64,000 nt of DNA. It comes from Siphonodentalium dalli (taxonomy: Eukaryota; Mollusca; Scaphopoda; Gadilida; Siphonodentaliidae). The DNA lies in NCBI GenBank assembly GCA_032622095.1, contig CP136069.1, positions 121,014,126 through 121,078,125 on the forward strand, given 5' to 3'. Both the position numbers and the translations under genes were made by a program. The notes under the pieces were generated by a model that worked only from the letters and a program-made list of their open reading frames with translations, was not told the DNA's origin and did no database searches. This document shows positions 47,233 to 58,893 of the stretch, piece by piece (positions within the stretch are counted from its first letter, which is position 1; the number at the start of each line of letters is the position of its first letter).

Positions 47233-49219
47233 ATAATGAAGACAGTTTGAAAAATGTAATGTATAACACGAGAAACGGGAAAACTTGAAATATGGAAGTA
47301 TGCAAATTTCCCATATAAAATTTGAAAGCTACTTTATAGTATAATTATATTATAATTTATATTTATGGCTAATAATATGATCTTGGTGGTGTTACCATTC
47401 TTGTTGTGTAATGCTCAGCTGTATCGCGCACATACTTGGCGCAAGCATTCACCACGATCAAATAGGTTTCTCACTATGTGTCGGCGCACACGTAGTCCCT
47501 TGTCTCTGAATTTTCCTGCTGCAGGGTAAATCAGGAGAAATCGGGTATGTATGAGACTTCAATTTCCCTGTACACTGATAGATATATTGGCTGGTTAAAG
47601 TGGATGTATCACACAGATGTCGGAAAACGCCTTAGCTTCAAGTTCTTAAGTTAATGAAGGTGTGTAACTTTATAATCTCCTGAGGTCCCGATCGCTTGTC
47701 CATAGTGGTATGCACATCATTACGAAACTCTGGCTTGCTGTCTGCATACAGATAAGCGAGTTAATAGCGCTTTTGAATTATGAAATCACTGTTATAAATC
47801 TCTCAAACACAGATCGTATGAAAAATTGGAATACAATCATGAGGCCCATAATTATTACTTGAAATATTGTAATTAAAAATCCAAGTTAAGATACAGTGCC
47901 ATTGACACTAATTTCTTGAGTGACATTTTCGGTTGTAATATTACGAAAACTGAAGAGGCTACATGAATGGTCAACGCATATCTCTCTTTTATTAAAATTT
48001 ACCAATCTAATTTATTCTCCGTGTTCCAACTATTAACCCGTACCTCTTAAATATTTACAGATGATGAACTTGGAAACATACCAATTAGATTGATTGTGTA
48101 AACATCTCGGGCACACAATAACTGTCCATAAACAATCATACACAGCCATTTATGGCTCAGTCGAAAGGACACACATTACAAAACTCATATTTATCCATAT
48201 CCAAGATCAAGTTCCAGGGGAGAAGGCTTGGTGACATACACATCAAATGTTGAATATATACTGCTCAAGATGTTGTATATATCATGGTTTTAAGTAAACT
48301 ACCCCAATTGTAAATTACTTGCATGGAATGGCTGATGAAAATAAAAGTGAAACAACGTGATGTGACAAAGAATGAGCATTAGCCTGTTGAGTATACTTGT
48401 ATTGAATTCGGTAAAAATGCAACTCTTTACCAAAAAGTTATGTTTACCTAAACAGAAAAGACAATCCAGTCAGTCCGAAATGTATTAACCTAACCACCTG
48501 GCGAAGATGTCTGTTTAATTAATTATTCACTTTTAACTAGATAGTACACGGAGGATGTGAAATGAGTGTTTCTCATATGGTATTTATGAAACGAATCTTG
48601 AATTTTCAGTTTTGGGGAGCCTGTGGGTGAAATATTTTATATACTCCCCCGTACACTATTGGCAAATATCTATAACATAGCTCTCGATATCTCACTCGCT
48701 CTGGCGTATCATTGGGGATATATGTTTAGTTTTAATCCTAATAAAATTCGATAGAGGCGATTTCAAAGACACTAAAATGTCAAACAATTTGTACTGCACG
48801 CCTTATTAATAGTGAAATAAAATGTTATTTAGTTGCGAAAGGAAATAAACTAAAAATAGATTTAGCCTTTATGATACAGCGGATGCAAACCTAAATGGCA
48901 TTCCCTAGATTTGTTACGTAACGGCATCTGATGTCACCCATATCGGTACTAAACAACAAAACGTGCGACATTTTTCTCGATGAAGTTACAAAATACTGCC
49001 TGTAGAATTTGTTTGAAATTATGAATTTGTATGAATTAGTTGACAAAACGGGTGAGGAAAACGACGTGACTGGCGACAGTGCATACGATGTTATAGTTCA
49101 GCTGTATTTAGATTAAATACATATGACTTTGAAAAAGTGTAAAAATCGAACTGTCAAAATGTGACAGCTGAGCACTTGATGCACACAGGCAGCCTGTTCT
49201 CCGGAATATCATCTGCATC
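47233..49219. other. No recognisable gene
   Basis: Two kilobases of AT-rich sequence without repeats or ORFs that I can support. It is the longest quiet stretch in the window. Confidence 0.35.
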
Positions 49220-49445
49220 TGCTTATAATATAACTTGTTTTAGGAATATAATCGCCTCATTTTGAGTCGAAATGTGCTAAAAATTAGAGCATTTTAGTCA
49301 CATTATCGACTCAAAATGAGGCAATTCTAAGCAGATTATGTGCGGACAAAGAGCCAAAAAAGCCAACTCACAACTGTTCAAGTGTACGCGCTTTAATACG
49401 TGTTTTCACTGTGGCCCGCGTCATAACACGAAATAACGGATATGA
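49220..49445 (-). repeat. Dispersed repeat with hairpin, copy 2
   Basis: ATCGCCTCATTTTGAGTCGA pairs with TCGACTCAAAATGAGGCAAT. The block is homologous, inverted, to 23,455-23,660, including CTAAGCAGATTATGTGCGGA and the GTGTTTTCACtGTGGCCCGC flank. Confidence 0.75.
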
Positions 49446-50165
49446 CTCCATTATCTGCTTATTTGAGAAAATAAAATAATCACATTATGTACCTATTTTA
49501 CATTATAGGTCGATTATGTACGTATTGCGCGAGGATATGTTGACACAGGATGTAACAACACAATGAAACTGAGCACTGAGTTATAGTCTGATGGTACATG
49601 TATGAAATATAATTGTTCATTTCTCGAATTTGTCTCAAAACTAGAAAACGCAGAACATATGGAGCAAATGTGGAGTGACTGAGGACATATTGCTTTCAAA
49701 ATTTTAAAATGTTGTACACTGTCCTGGCGAGTAGATAATACCTGATACCCACTAACATGCATATATATCCTCTGTCTATTTATCATATGACACCGATTAT
49801 GTATAAAATAACACTTGTCTTAACATTGGCGAGTGGAATGTTAACTTCAACGAACACAGCAACGTTGCTGATTGTCCCATGAAATAAGTCTCCTAAACGT
49901 GCGCTAGTTTACTTCGCGTATTCTCAACATCGGCGACATTGATCGGGTTTCACCATATATTCAATTTTACTATCAAATAACCAACAGTCAAATGGAACGA
50001 GGTTTCTAAATTCTCCCAACATTTCTAAATTATCAACAAACAAAAATAGAAATACCACATTTTAATTGCACGACAATATTCACAATTTGATGTTTTTGTA
50101 GTAGTATGGTGAGTGTATAGACACCTACAAGTTGATACATTTAATTTCAACCTTGTTTCTGCTTT
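49446..50165. other. No recognisable gene
   Basis: AT-rich. The minus ORF at 49,514-49,786 shows no recognisable motif. Confidence 0.3.
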
Positions 50166-50531
50166 ATGGACTATATTTTGTTAATTAAACAAATATTTCA
50201 GTTTATTCTCACAGAAATCGTGGCTTGCCGTAAATCAGCAGCTGAATATTCGGGTGAAACAACTGGCAATGTGACAGAAATTGTTTATTTCCATGAATCA
50301 GAAGCTGGACATTACGGTGAAGCAACCCAAAATAATGTGACAGATCTTCCAGGTTCAGACGAATTCGATGAAGGCGAGTCGGACATTGAATTGCCTTTAA
50401 CTGACGATTCACCACCAGCAAACAAACGAACGATTACCAAGGTTATCAAGCAAAATTGGTCGGACGAAGAGCCCAGAGCTTCACAAATACTGTTGCTATT
50501 ATTTAGAGACTCGAACATGACCCAGATGTAA
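50166..50531 (+). CDS. Exon-like ORF of unknown function
   Basis: A 121-codon frame contains a hydrophilic, acidic stretch (SDEFDEGESDIELPLTDDSP at about residues 63-82) followed by a basic one (PANKRTITKVIKQNW). Two imperfect repeats, SGETTGNVTEIVYFHESEA and YGEATQNNVTDL, lie before them. TTTATTCTCACAG at 50,201-50,213 would be a good splice acceptor, so the coding part may begin at 50,214 and the hydrophobic first residues may be intron. I do not recognise the family. Composition favours real or formerly real coding sequence over a random frame. No promoter, donor site or neighbouring exon could be assigned. Confidence 0.35.
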   Translation: MDYILLIKQIFQFILTEIVACRKSAAEYSGETTGNVTEIVYFHESEAGHYGEATQNNVTDLPGSDEFDEGESDIELPLTDDSPPANKRTITKVIKQNWSDEEPRASQILLLLFRDSNMTQM

Positions 50532-51400
50532 TGATTTCAGCCGATTAAGATAATTAAGTTTGAATTGAAACAAGGTGGTGTGTTGTACCGTATAGCTAAC
50601 CACCTGATTGTTAATAAAATAAGTGCTGAAAATCATAAAAATAAGTAACATTTACAACAGTTGTCGTCAACAGTGCTAGTACTTCCGTTTTTATGTTTAG
50701 CACCAATCACTAACTGTCTTTTTTAAAGCTGGCATGCTGCGCCTGGCTTATTAGCGGTGATTTTGCTAGGGTGTGGTATGCATGGACCGGTAGCTGCCCC
50801 AGTGGAAGGAAATCATGTTAGGCATAGGGAACTTGTTTATTTGGGAAGATATTATTTTTTTATTTACAGGAATGACTTTAATGGTCTTATTTTATCACAC
50901 TCCTTCGATCAGTAGCCATCTTTTGCAATTAAGAATTTTCATTTGGAATTAGTCAGCATGTAATATTGCATCCCAGCACTTTCAATAGTCATTTTCAAAA
51001 TGAGTGAATAAACATTTTCATAATCTTGACTGAGCTGAATTACTGAGTTATTACTGAGTTATTGCAATATGTGCAAATATATGAGAGAAGAGCTCATTTG
51101 TCGATTATACATTGCACAAATCAACATGTATGTACATGATTTGACTGCAGAAGATGCACAGATCTATCATAGTTAGGTCATTAAATAAAATAGATAGGTT
51201 TTCAGAAAGTAAACTGATTCCTATATTGTTTTTTCTTTCATATATTATTGTTTCATAATATGAAAACGTATTAGAGAAAAGAACAAATGTTAATAATGTT
51301 CATGGATAATTATATGAGGTAAAGACTACCGTAAAGTTAAACTGTTTTCATCTAGCTGGAAAAATAAAAGAATTGGAGAGGGTGGTGAGGGGAGGTCACC
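50532..51400. other. No recognisable gene
   Basis: AT-rich with nothing supported. Confidence 0.3.
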
Positions 51401-51660
51401 TCTGTCAACCGTAGAAAATATGGTACTGTTGGTCTGAAAACGACAAAGTGTCCACAAATTGTTGGTTGGAAAATCAAACAATGAGAATAATTTCAACCAC
51501 ATTTAGATAAGATAACATTGAAAGCAAAACATACAGACAAATGGTGAAATGGGTGTAACATGTCCAACTAAGGTTGTGTCGGCCATGAAATTTCCAACTG
51601 TTGAAAAATGTTACCAAAGTTTAGGGAGTGAAACACCCCCCCCCCATGTCTCCACGTCCC
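51401..51660 (+). repeat. hAT-like family fragment, copy 1
   Basis: This is nearly identical, in inverted orientation, to 63,003-63,230. Shared stretches include CAACAATTTGTGGACACTTT (read from the other strand), ACATACAGACAAATGGTGAA and TGTCGGCCATGAAATTTCCA. It ends in a C run and CCACGTCCCT, the terminal motif also seen at 30,350. Confidence 0.85.
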
Positions 51661-52549
51661 TAAACCAGCTGGAAAGTCTGTCGTGTGAGCAAATTATTAC
51701 CAAATAATTTTCAGATCAAACACTATGTAATCTAATAAATGCATAATGCTCTGCAAAATATATATACGGAGTTTGATGATAATATGCTAATACGTTGAAT
51801 TAACATTTGAATAATTCAGCTCAACACAGATTGGCATTCAATTGTCTGCCGTTTTTATCCATACCCATCGGGGTGTATCTCCGGGTCTATCATTGCCATC
51901 ACGATTGATACCAGTGAAGTAAATTTTGCATGACCTGATACCATCAATTGCTGCATATAACCTTGCCATCAAGTATCAGATAAAACCGATCTAACAAGCA
52001 TTGTACTCGGCGCTTGTGTATTTTGATATCAGATTGTCTGCGTCTAATTCGGTCTTTGGGTTCAGAATCGCGGAACAATTGCACGGATATTATTTATAAT
52101 GGTTCGAATTGAAGCGACACGTGTCTGATAATTCAGATAAACGACATTGTTTGCTCTTTTAAAAATGTGTTCGTGCACTTAGCGGTATGGCAGAGCTGCA
52201 CGATTGGGGCGAAATCATGCATTGAGTTAGTGCATGTGCCAACAACGTTATACCCAAACAATATGAACCAAAACAGCTGTACGGTATGCTTGTATGCAGT
52301 ATATAAGTTAAATGTTTCTAGTTGTCTAGATCTGTCTTAGAGTGGTACAAGGCCGGGTGGGACAAATATCATGGTTTCACCGACGCGACGCGGATGGTAG
52401 TTTTGTCAGACCGAGCTGTGTGCACGCATTATCATAAACATGGCATAAAATAAAATTTACCATGTCGGCGAACCCAAAGACTTTGAAATATCTGACTGCA
52501 CTAGATCCTGCCGTGAATCTCTGTTCTGGTTACGCCCGTATATATATCA
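51661..52549. other. No recognisable gene
   Basis: AT-rich. Nothing is supported up to the CTAG terminus at 52,550. Confidence 0.3.
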
Positions 52550-53215
52550 CTAGCAGGTTAGCCCGCCACTGGCGGCATTCGTCAGAAACATGACAATTTT
52601 TTATTTTTTTAATTAATTTTTTAATTGAATTTTTTGTTTTTCAGTGAGTTAATTTTGCCTTTTTAATTTACTGGCTTTTTTAATTATTTTTTTTTAATTA
52701 ATTTTTAGTTTAATTTTTTGTTTTTCAATTTGACCCGATTTGACCTTGAATTTATCATTCTCAAGGTCAAGGTCAGTTCGGGGTCACAATTTAACCGGTC
52801 CATGACACTTCACGTAGGTAGCAAGTTTGAGCTCAATCGGTTCGAGTCTATAAAGGACACACACATATATATCATTTGTGTGTACCCGTTTCAAGGTGAA
52901 GATCACCTCGGGCGGAAAAACTGACCCGATGAAAATCTCCCTCGTTCCTAGGAAGCCCTAAGTGCGTAAGAATCACACAACACGCTCATGTCTGGATACA
53001 TATGCATGGTCACGCCCGTACACAGACGTAAGACTCACATTACACGCATACGCTCTTTATCAACAACACTGCGGATACGAACGCTCTTTAACTATCAACG
53101 CGATTAAATCCACAGTGCCGCTTTTTTGTGACTCAGAGTGGAGAACGGGTGCTCGGAGCTTCTCCAAAACGCCGCGACGACCATTCCCGAATGAAGTCTC
53201 AAAAGATATAGTAGA
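52550..53215 (-). mobile_element. Helitron-like element 1, minus strand
   Basis: On the minus strand it begins TCTACTATATCTTTTGAGA and ends with the hairpin CCGCC-AGT-GGCGG, 9 nt and CTAG at 52,550-52,553, with A outside on the plus strand (T on the element strand). A T-rich tract and a GACCTTGACCTTGA theme lie inside. Its 5' end directly touches the 3' CTAG of the next element. 666 bp, no coding potential. Confidence 0.8.
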
Positions 53216-53890
53216 CTAGCAGGTTAGCCCGCCACTGGCGTGGTTGGTCAGAAACATGACAGTTTTAATTTTTTAATGTTTTTTTTTTTTTTTTTTTTAA
53301 TTAATTTTTGGTTTTTCAACATTTTACCCGATTGAATTGGTCATTTTCAAGGTCAAGGTCAGGTCGGGGTCACAATTTAACCCGTTCATGACACTTCCCG
53401 TAGGTATCAAGTGTGAGCGCAATCGGTTCGAGTCTATAAATGACACATGCACACATATATATATAATTTGTGGGTACCCGTTTCGAGGTGAAAATCACCT
53501 AGGGCGGAAAACCTGACCCGATCCGCGTTCATAGGAAGCCCTAAGTACGTAAGAACCACACAACACGCATATATATAATTTGTGGGTACCCGTTTCAAGG
53601 TTAACATCACCTAGTGACGCAATGTAGACAGTGTCGTTCGCGGTGATTTTGATGATTGGGAGTTTATCACTTGATTAACCACCGCAGTGCCGTTCGCGGT
53701 GATTTTGATGATTGTGAGTGGAGAAAGGGTGCTCAGAGCTTCTCCAAAATGCGACAACTACGGTGTCCGTTGGATTTTACCCTTATATACGAAATTTGAG
53801 CTCGATCCGACCAGCCTTTTTCGATTCTATGAAGTACACACACATAACACACACATATATATCCGGAAGTCTCAAAATATATAGTAGAGA
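53216..53890 (-). mobile_element. Helitron-like element 2, minus strand
   Basis: CTAG at 53,216-53,219 follows the start of element 1 without a gap. The minus-strand 5' end is TCTCTACTATATATTTTGAG, with T outside on the plus strand, so the dimer sits between A and T as expected for one A|T target. It carries the same hairpin stem (loop AGT, with a T after the stem altering the flank). It contains a partial duplication of GTTCGCGGTGATTTTGATGA (53,635 and 53,692). Confidence 0.75.
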
Positions 53891-53976
53891 TATTCCATAA
53901 GTTCAAAACCTGAGAACTTTTTGAAGATCTGACATGTACATGTATATTTTATTATATAATTATATATAATTATCTA

Positions 53977-54903
53977 TCTATTATATATTTTGGAAGATCT
54001 GTGTGTCTGTGTGTGGTCTGTGTGTGTGTGTCTGTGTGTGTGTTCGCGATGAACTCAAAAACGGCCCACCCGATTTCGATGAAACTTGGTATGTGGGGGT
54101 ATTTTCGGCCGGGGACGAACATAGGCCTATTAATTTGTCCGTGCGAGGTCAACTTTTCACGTGCCGAGGTCAAATCTGTTTTTACGCCGTTTTGCGCTAA
54201 TATATTTCAGTTCGGTGCTTACAAATCGATTCGAAACAGCGCGAATAATAACATGCCAGTCATAATAATGACACTATGAGAATCTTTCGTGTTTCCTCTT
54301 TCCAACGATATATAATATGTATGTATCCGTTTTAGTTATCTGCCTCAATTATTAAGAAGAAGTGGTACGATCTTCTATCAGGGTAAAAACAATGCGTAAC
54401 TTCTATGACGTCGTTAGAGGTCATAAAGTTAGATCACGTTAACTCTTCTCCGGCCGATGCATTTGACTGTTTCAGACGTCTTGGCGATATCTCGGGCACC
54501 GATGGTAATTTATCTTTACGTTGAAACTTGATAATTAATGAGCGTGTGTATATGAGGCGCGTTTATATACTTCAGTGGAAATCAAATCGGGTTAAACTGG
54601 CGGATTTTTTCGGACGAAATTTGATGCATAGGGTATCTCGGTATCCGCTGGGCCGATTTCCCGGTATCCGCTGGGCCGATTTCCACCATTTTTGGGGTGT
54701 TGGTCCACCTGACCTTGACCTTCAAAATGGTCAATTCAAGGTCAAATCGGGTAAAACCGGATGGATTTCGACGGGTACTTTTGTCGGGTACTTTTGTTCG
54801 GGCACTGTGTTTTGGACGGGTCAAATCGTGACCCCACTTGACCTTGGCCTTCAAAATAGACAATTCAAGGTCAAAGCCCGGACGAAGTCGGGTCACCTTC
54901 TAG
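53977..54903 (+). mobile_element. Helitron-like element 3, first of the plus-strand array
   Basis: It starts TCTATTATATATTTTGGAAG after an A. A GTGTGTCT microsatellite follows, then core repeats with a GGTCAATTCAAGGTCAAATC theme. It ends in GCCCGGACGAAGTCGGG, a short spacer and CTAG. The next element begins at the following base. Confidence 0.75.
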
Positions 54904-55836
54904 TACTATATATTTTGAGACTTCCGTATATATATATATATGTGTGTGTACTTTATAGAATCGAAAACGGCTGGCTCGATTGAGTTCAAACTTCCCATCT
55001 AAGGGTAAACACACACGAACACCGTAGTTGTCGCGTTTTGGAGAAGCTCAGAGCACCCGTTCTCCAATCTCAGTCACAAAAAACGGCACTGCGGTGGTTA
55101 ATCAAGTGATAATTTAATGAGCGTTTGTTTTTGACGCATCGCTATAAAGAGCGTCTGTTTACCATTCAACGTTATTAGTATCTGCGGAGAGATATACGGG
55201 ATTTTGAGTGGTTTCCTATGCGGGGAGATTTATTGGATGCCATAATACTCTTACAACATCATTGTTATAGTATGTATGACACTTAGGTCAGGGCTTGGGG
55301 AGGGGGGTTAGTTAGTGTGGATATAGGCATAATGCTTCTCAGAAATCCCGGTTACAAACCAACACTCACAATTTCGTCTTTTGCATCAGATACCAACACC
55401 TCGACCGATCGGGACGAAACTTGGTAAGTGAGTGTAGTTTGACCAGGTGGTCGTCGTTGTCGTATTGGCGAGCCCGTGCGACGCCTTGCAGCGCATGCAC
55501 AGACGAGATCTCGGAAACGGGTGGAGCTTTCGACTTGAAATTTGCTATGTGAATGTATCTTGCCCCGGATACGAATTTTATCGGGTCGCCGAGCCCGTGC
55601 GACGCCAGCTTCGCGCATGCGCAGACCAGATCTCGGAAAGGGTGGAGCTACCGACTTGAAATTTGGTTTTTGAATAGCCCGGACAACGTCGGGCTCAACA
55701 ATTTTTCATCGGGTCAGTTCTTTCCGCCCGATGTACCTTAAATCTTTTAGGGACGGGTACCATAATTTCTCGTTGAAAAGCCAAAACAAATGTCATGTTT
55801 CGGACCAACGCCGCCAGTGGCGGGCTAACCTGCTAG
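54904..55836 (+). mobile_element. Helitron-like element 4
   Basis: Starts TACTATATATTTTGAGACTT (the leading TC reduced to T) and a TATATGTGTG microsatellite, and ends CCGCC-AGT-GGCGG, 9 nt, CTAG. Inside are two core copies (GCCCGTGCGACGCC...) and an internal hairpin-like AGCCCGGACAACGTCGGGCT at about 55,677, which may be a captured terminus of another family. Confidence 0.75.
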
Positions 55837-56698
55837 TCTATACTATATATTTTGAGACTTCCGTATATATATGTGTGTGTGTGTGTGGTTACTTTATGGA
55901 ATCCAAAACGCGTGTACAGATCGAGCTCAAACTTCGTATGTATGTGTGAAATCCCACGGACACCGCCGTGGTCGCGTTTTGGAGAAGCTCAGAGCACCCG
56001 TTCTCCAATCTCTGTCACAAAAAACGGCACTGCGGTGGTTAAGACATCAACGATCTTTATATTGACCTTGTACGGAGGTGTTATCAATTAACGCTCTTTA
56101 TTGCAATGGACGTGGCTAAACGACTGACCCCATGCGTCTGAAATACGGATGCGGATTCCAATGGACGTGGCTAAACGACTGACCCCATGCGTCCGAAATA
56201 CGGATGCGGACGAAATGCAATTATCTCGACTGTATATTGCAGAGGGATTTCACGACGGGATTAATTGACTGTCCGCTCTGAAGTTTAGGACGGGGAGGAC
56301 GGGTACCATGAATTAACTCATTGAAAAACAAAGAATGCGTTATCTCGGAAACGGGTGGAGCTTTCGACTTGAAATTTGCTATGTGAATGTATCTTGCCCC
56401 GGATACAAATTTTATCGGGTCGCCGAGCCCGTGCGACGCCAACTTCGCGCATGCGCAGACGAGATCTCAGAAACGGGTGGAGCTATCGACTTGAAATATA
56501 CTATGTGAATGTATCTTGCCCCGGATACGAATTTTATCGGGTCGCCGAGCCCGTGCGACGCAAGCTTCGCGCATGCGCAGACCAGATCTCGGAAACGGGT
56601 GGAGCTATCGACTTGAAATTTGGTTAAATTAAAAAAATGTCATGTTTCTGAAACAAAGCCATGAGACGAATGCCGCCAGTGGCGGGCTAAACTGCTAG
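55837..56698 (+). mobile_element. Helitron-like element 5
   Basis: Starts TCTATACTATATATTTTGAG right after the previous CTAG and ends with the same hairpin and CTAG. It includes a direct repeat of about 58 bp (CAATGGACGTGGCTAAACGA at 56,104 and 56,159) and two 122-bp-type core repeats. Confidence 0.8.
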
Positions 56699-56960
56699 TC
56701 TACTATATAATTTGAAACTTCCGTATATATATGTGTGTGTATATATGTGGGTACTTCATAGAATCGAAAACGCGTGTACAGATTGATCGGGCTCAACCCG
56801 GACAACGTCGGGCTCAACAATTTTTCATCGGGTCAGTTCTTTCCGCCCGATGTACCTTAAATCTTTTAGGGACGGGTACCATAATTTCTCTTGATTAAAA
56901 AGGCACCATTAAAATGTCATGTTTCTGACCAACGCCGCCAGTGGCGGGCTAACCTGCTAG
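56699..56960 (+). mobile_element. Helitron-like element 6 (short)
   Basis: 262 bp from TCTACTATATAATTTGAAAC to CTAG. It keeps the 5' microsatellite and the 3' hairpin but lacks core repeats, so it is a minimal internally deleted form. Confidence 0.8.
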
Positions 56961-58893
56961 TCTATACTATATATTTTGAGACTTCGTATATGTGTGTGTG
57001 TGTACTTCATAGAATCCAAAACGCGTGTAAAGATTGAGCTCAAACTTCCTATGTAAGTGTCAAATCACACCGACACGACCGTGGTCGCAGTTTAGAAAAG
57101 CTCAGAGCACCCGTTCTCCAATCTCAAATCACCGCAAAGGCACGGCGTGGGTTAATCAAGTGATTATTTAATGAGCGTTTGTTTTTGACGCATGTCTATA
57201 AAGAGCGTCTGTTTGCCATTCAACGTTATTTGCATCTGCAGAGAGATATACGGAACATACATTAAATTAAAAAAACATTTGTTTCTGACCAACCCTGCGA
57301 GCACGGATGGCGCGCTTTGTTTTTACAGTATATAATAATATACCGAAATCATCCCAGATAATCACGAATATAGCATCAGATTTCTCCCCAGATATAGCTA
57401 CTGGAATCTGCCAATCTACGGGAAATTCCAGGGAATGCCGATTGAGCTCAAACTTGCTACCCACGGGAAGTGTCATATTTTTGAGTGTGTCCTTTATAGA
57501 CTCGAACCGATTGAGCTCAAACTTGCTAAATAAGAAAATAGCCCCCAAGCCGTAAATATCAACAACAACGATATTGCTACCTACGGGGAGCAACGTTGTT
57601 AGCATCTGCAGAATTATGCAGACAGAAAGTGCTTTCCTATTTTTAGAACGCAACACATGTTTACGTCGCGTTGGTGATTGAGGTTCACAACGGGGTTAAT
57701 TGACTGTCCGCTCTTTGCGACGATGAGGTTCACGGCGGGGACTATTGACCAACACTCACAATTTCGTCTTTTGCATCAGATACCAACACCTCGACCGATC
57801 GGGACGAAACTTGGTACGTGAGTGTAGTTTGACCAGGTGGTCGTCGCTGTTGTATTGGCGAGCCCGTGCGACGCCCGTGCAGCGCATGCGCAGACGAGAT
57901 ATCGGAAACGGGTGGAGCTATCGACTTGAAATTTGGTATGTGAATGTATCTTGCGCCGGGTACAAATTTTATCGGGTCGCCGAGCCCGTGCGACGCCAGC
58001 TTCGCGCATGCGCAGACCAGATCTCGGAAACGGGTGAGGCTACCGGGTACAAATTTTTCTTATTGAAACGCGTGGAGCTAAAAATAAAAAAAATATATAT
58101 AAAAACATGTCATGTTTCGGACAAGCCGCCGGTGGCGGGCTAACCTAATCTGCCAATCTACGGGAAATTCCAGGGAATGCCGATTGAGCTCAAACTTGCT
58201 ACCCACGGGAAGTGTCATATTTTTGAGTGTGTCCTTTATAGACTCGAACCGATTGAGCTCAAACTTGCTAAATAAGAAAATAGCCCCCAAGCCGTAAATA
58301 TCAACAACAACGATATTGCTACCTACGGGGAGCAACGTTGTTAGCATCTGCAGAATTATGCAGACAGAAAGTGCTTTCCTATTTTTAGAACGCAACACAT
58401 GTTTACGTCGCGTTGGTGATTGAGGTTCACAACGGGGTTAATTGACTGTCCGCTCTTTGCGACGATGAGGTTCACGGCGGGGACTATTGACCAACACTCA
58501 CAATTTCGTCTTTTGCATCAGATACCAACACCTCGACTGATCGGGACGAAACTTGGTACGTGAGTGTAGTTTGACCAGGTGGTCGTCGCTGTCGTATTGG
58601 CGAGCCCGTGCGACGCCCGTGCAGCGCATGCGCAGACGAGATATCGGAAACGGGTGGAGCTATCGACTTGAAATTTGGTATGTGAATGTATCTTGCGCTG
58701 GGTACAAATTTTATCGGGTCGCCGAGCCCGTGCGACACCAGCTTCGCGCATGCGCAGACCAGATCTCGGAAACGGGTGAGGCTACCGGGTACAAATTTTT
58801 CTTATTGAAACGCGTGGAGCTAAAAATAAAAAAAAAATATATAAAAACATGTCATGTTTCGGACAAGCCGCCGGTGGCGGGCTAACCTGCTAG
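56961..58893 (+). mobile_element. Helitron-like element 7, with an internal 742-bp duplication
   Basis: Starts TCTATACTATATATTTTGAG and ends CCGCC-GGT-GGCGG, 9 nt, CTAG. Units 57,405-58,146 and 58,147-58,888 are near-identical direct copies, each ending in the terminal hairpin. The first copy runs from GCTAACCT straight into the start of the second, losing GCTAG. Confidence 0.8.
57405..58888 (+). repeat. 742-bp tandem duplication inside element 7
   Basis: AATCTGCCAATCTACGGG begins both units exactly 742 bp apart, and only a handful of substitutions separate them (for example near 58,537 and 58,697). It is either a recent duplication or an assembly artefact. Confidence 0.92.

Noticed and set aside
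57267-58398. Two near-identical minus-strand ORFs (57,267-57,656 and 58,078-58,398)
   Set aside because: They are the same sequence in the 742-bp duplication within a non-coding Helitron-like element.
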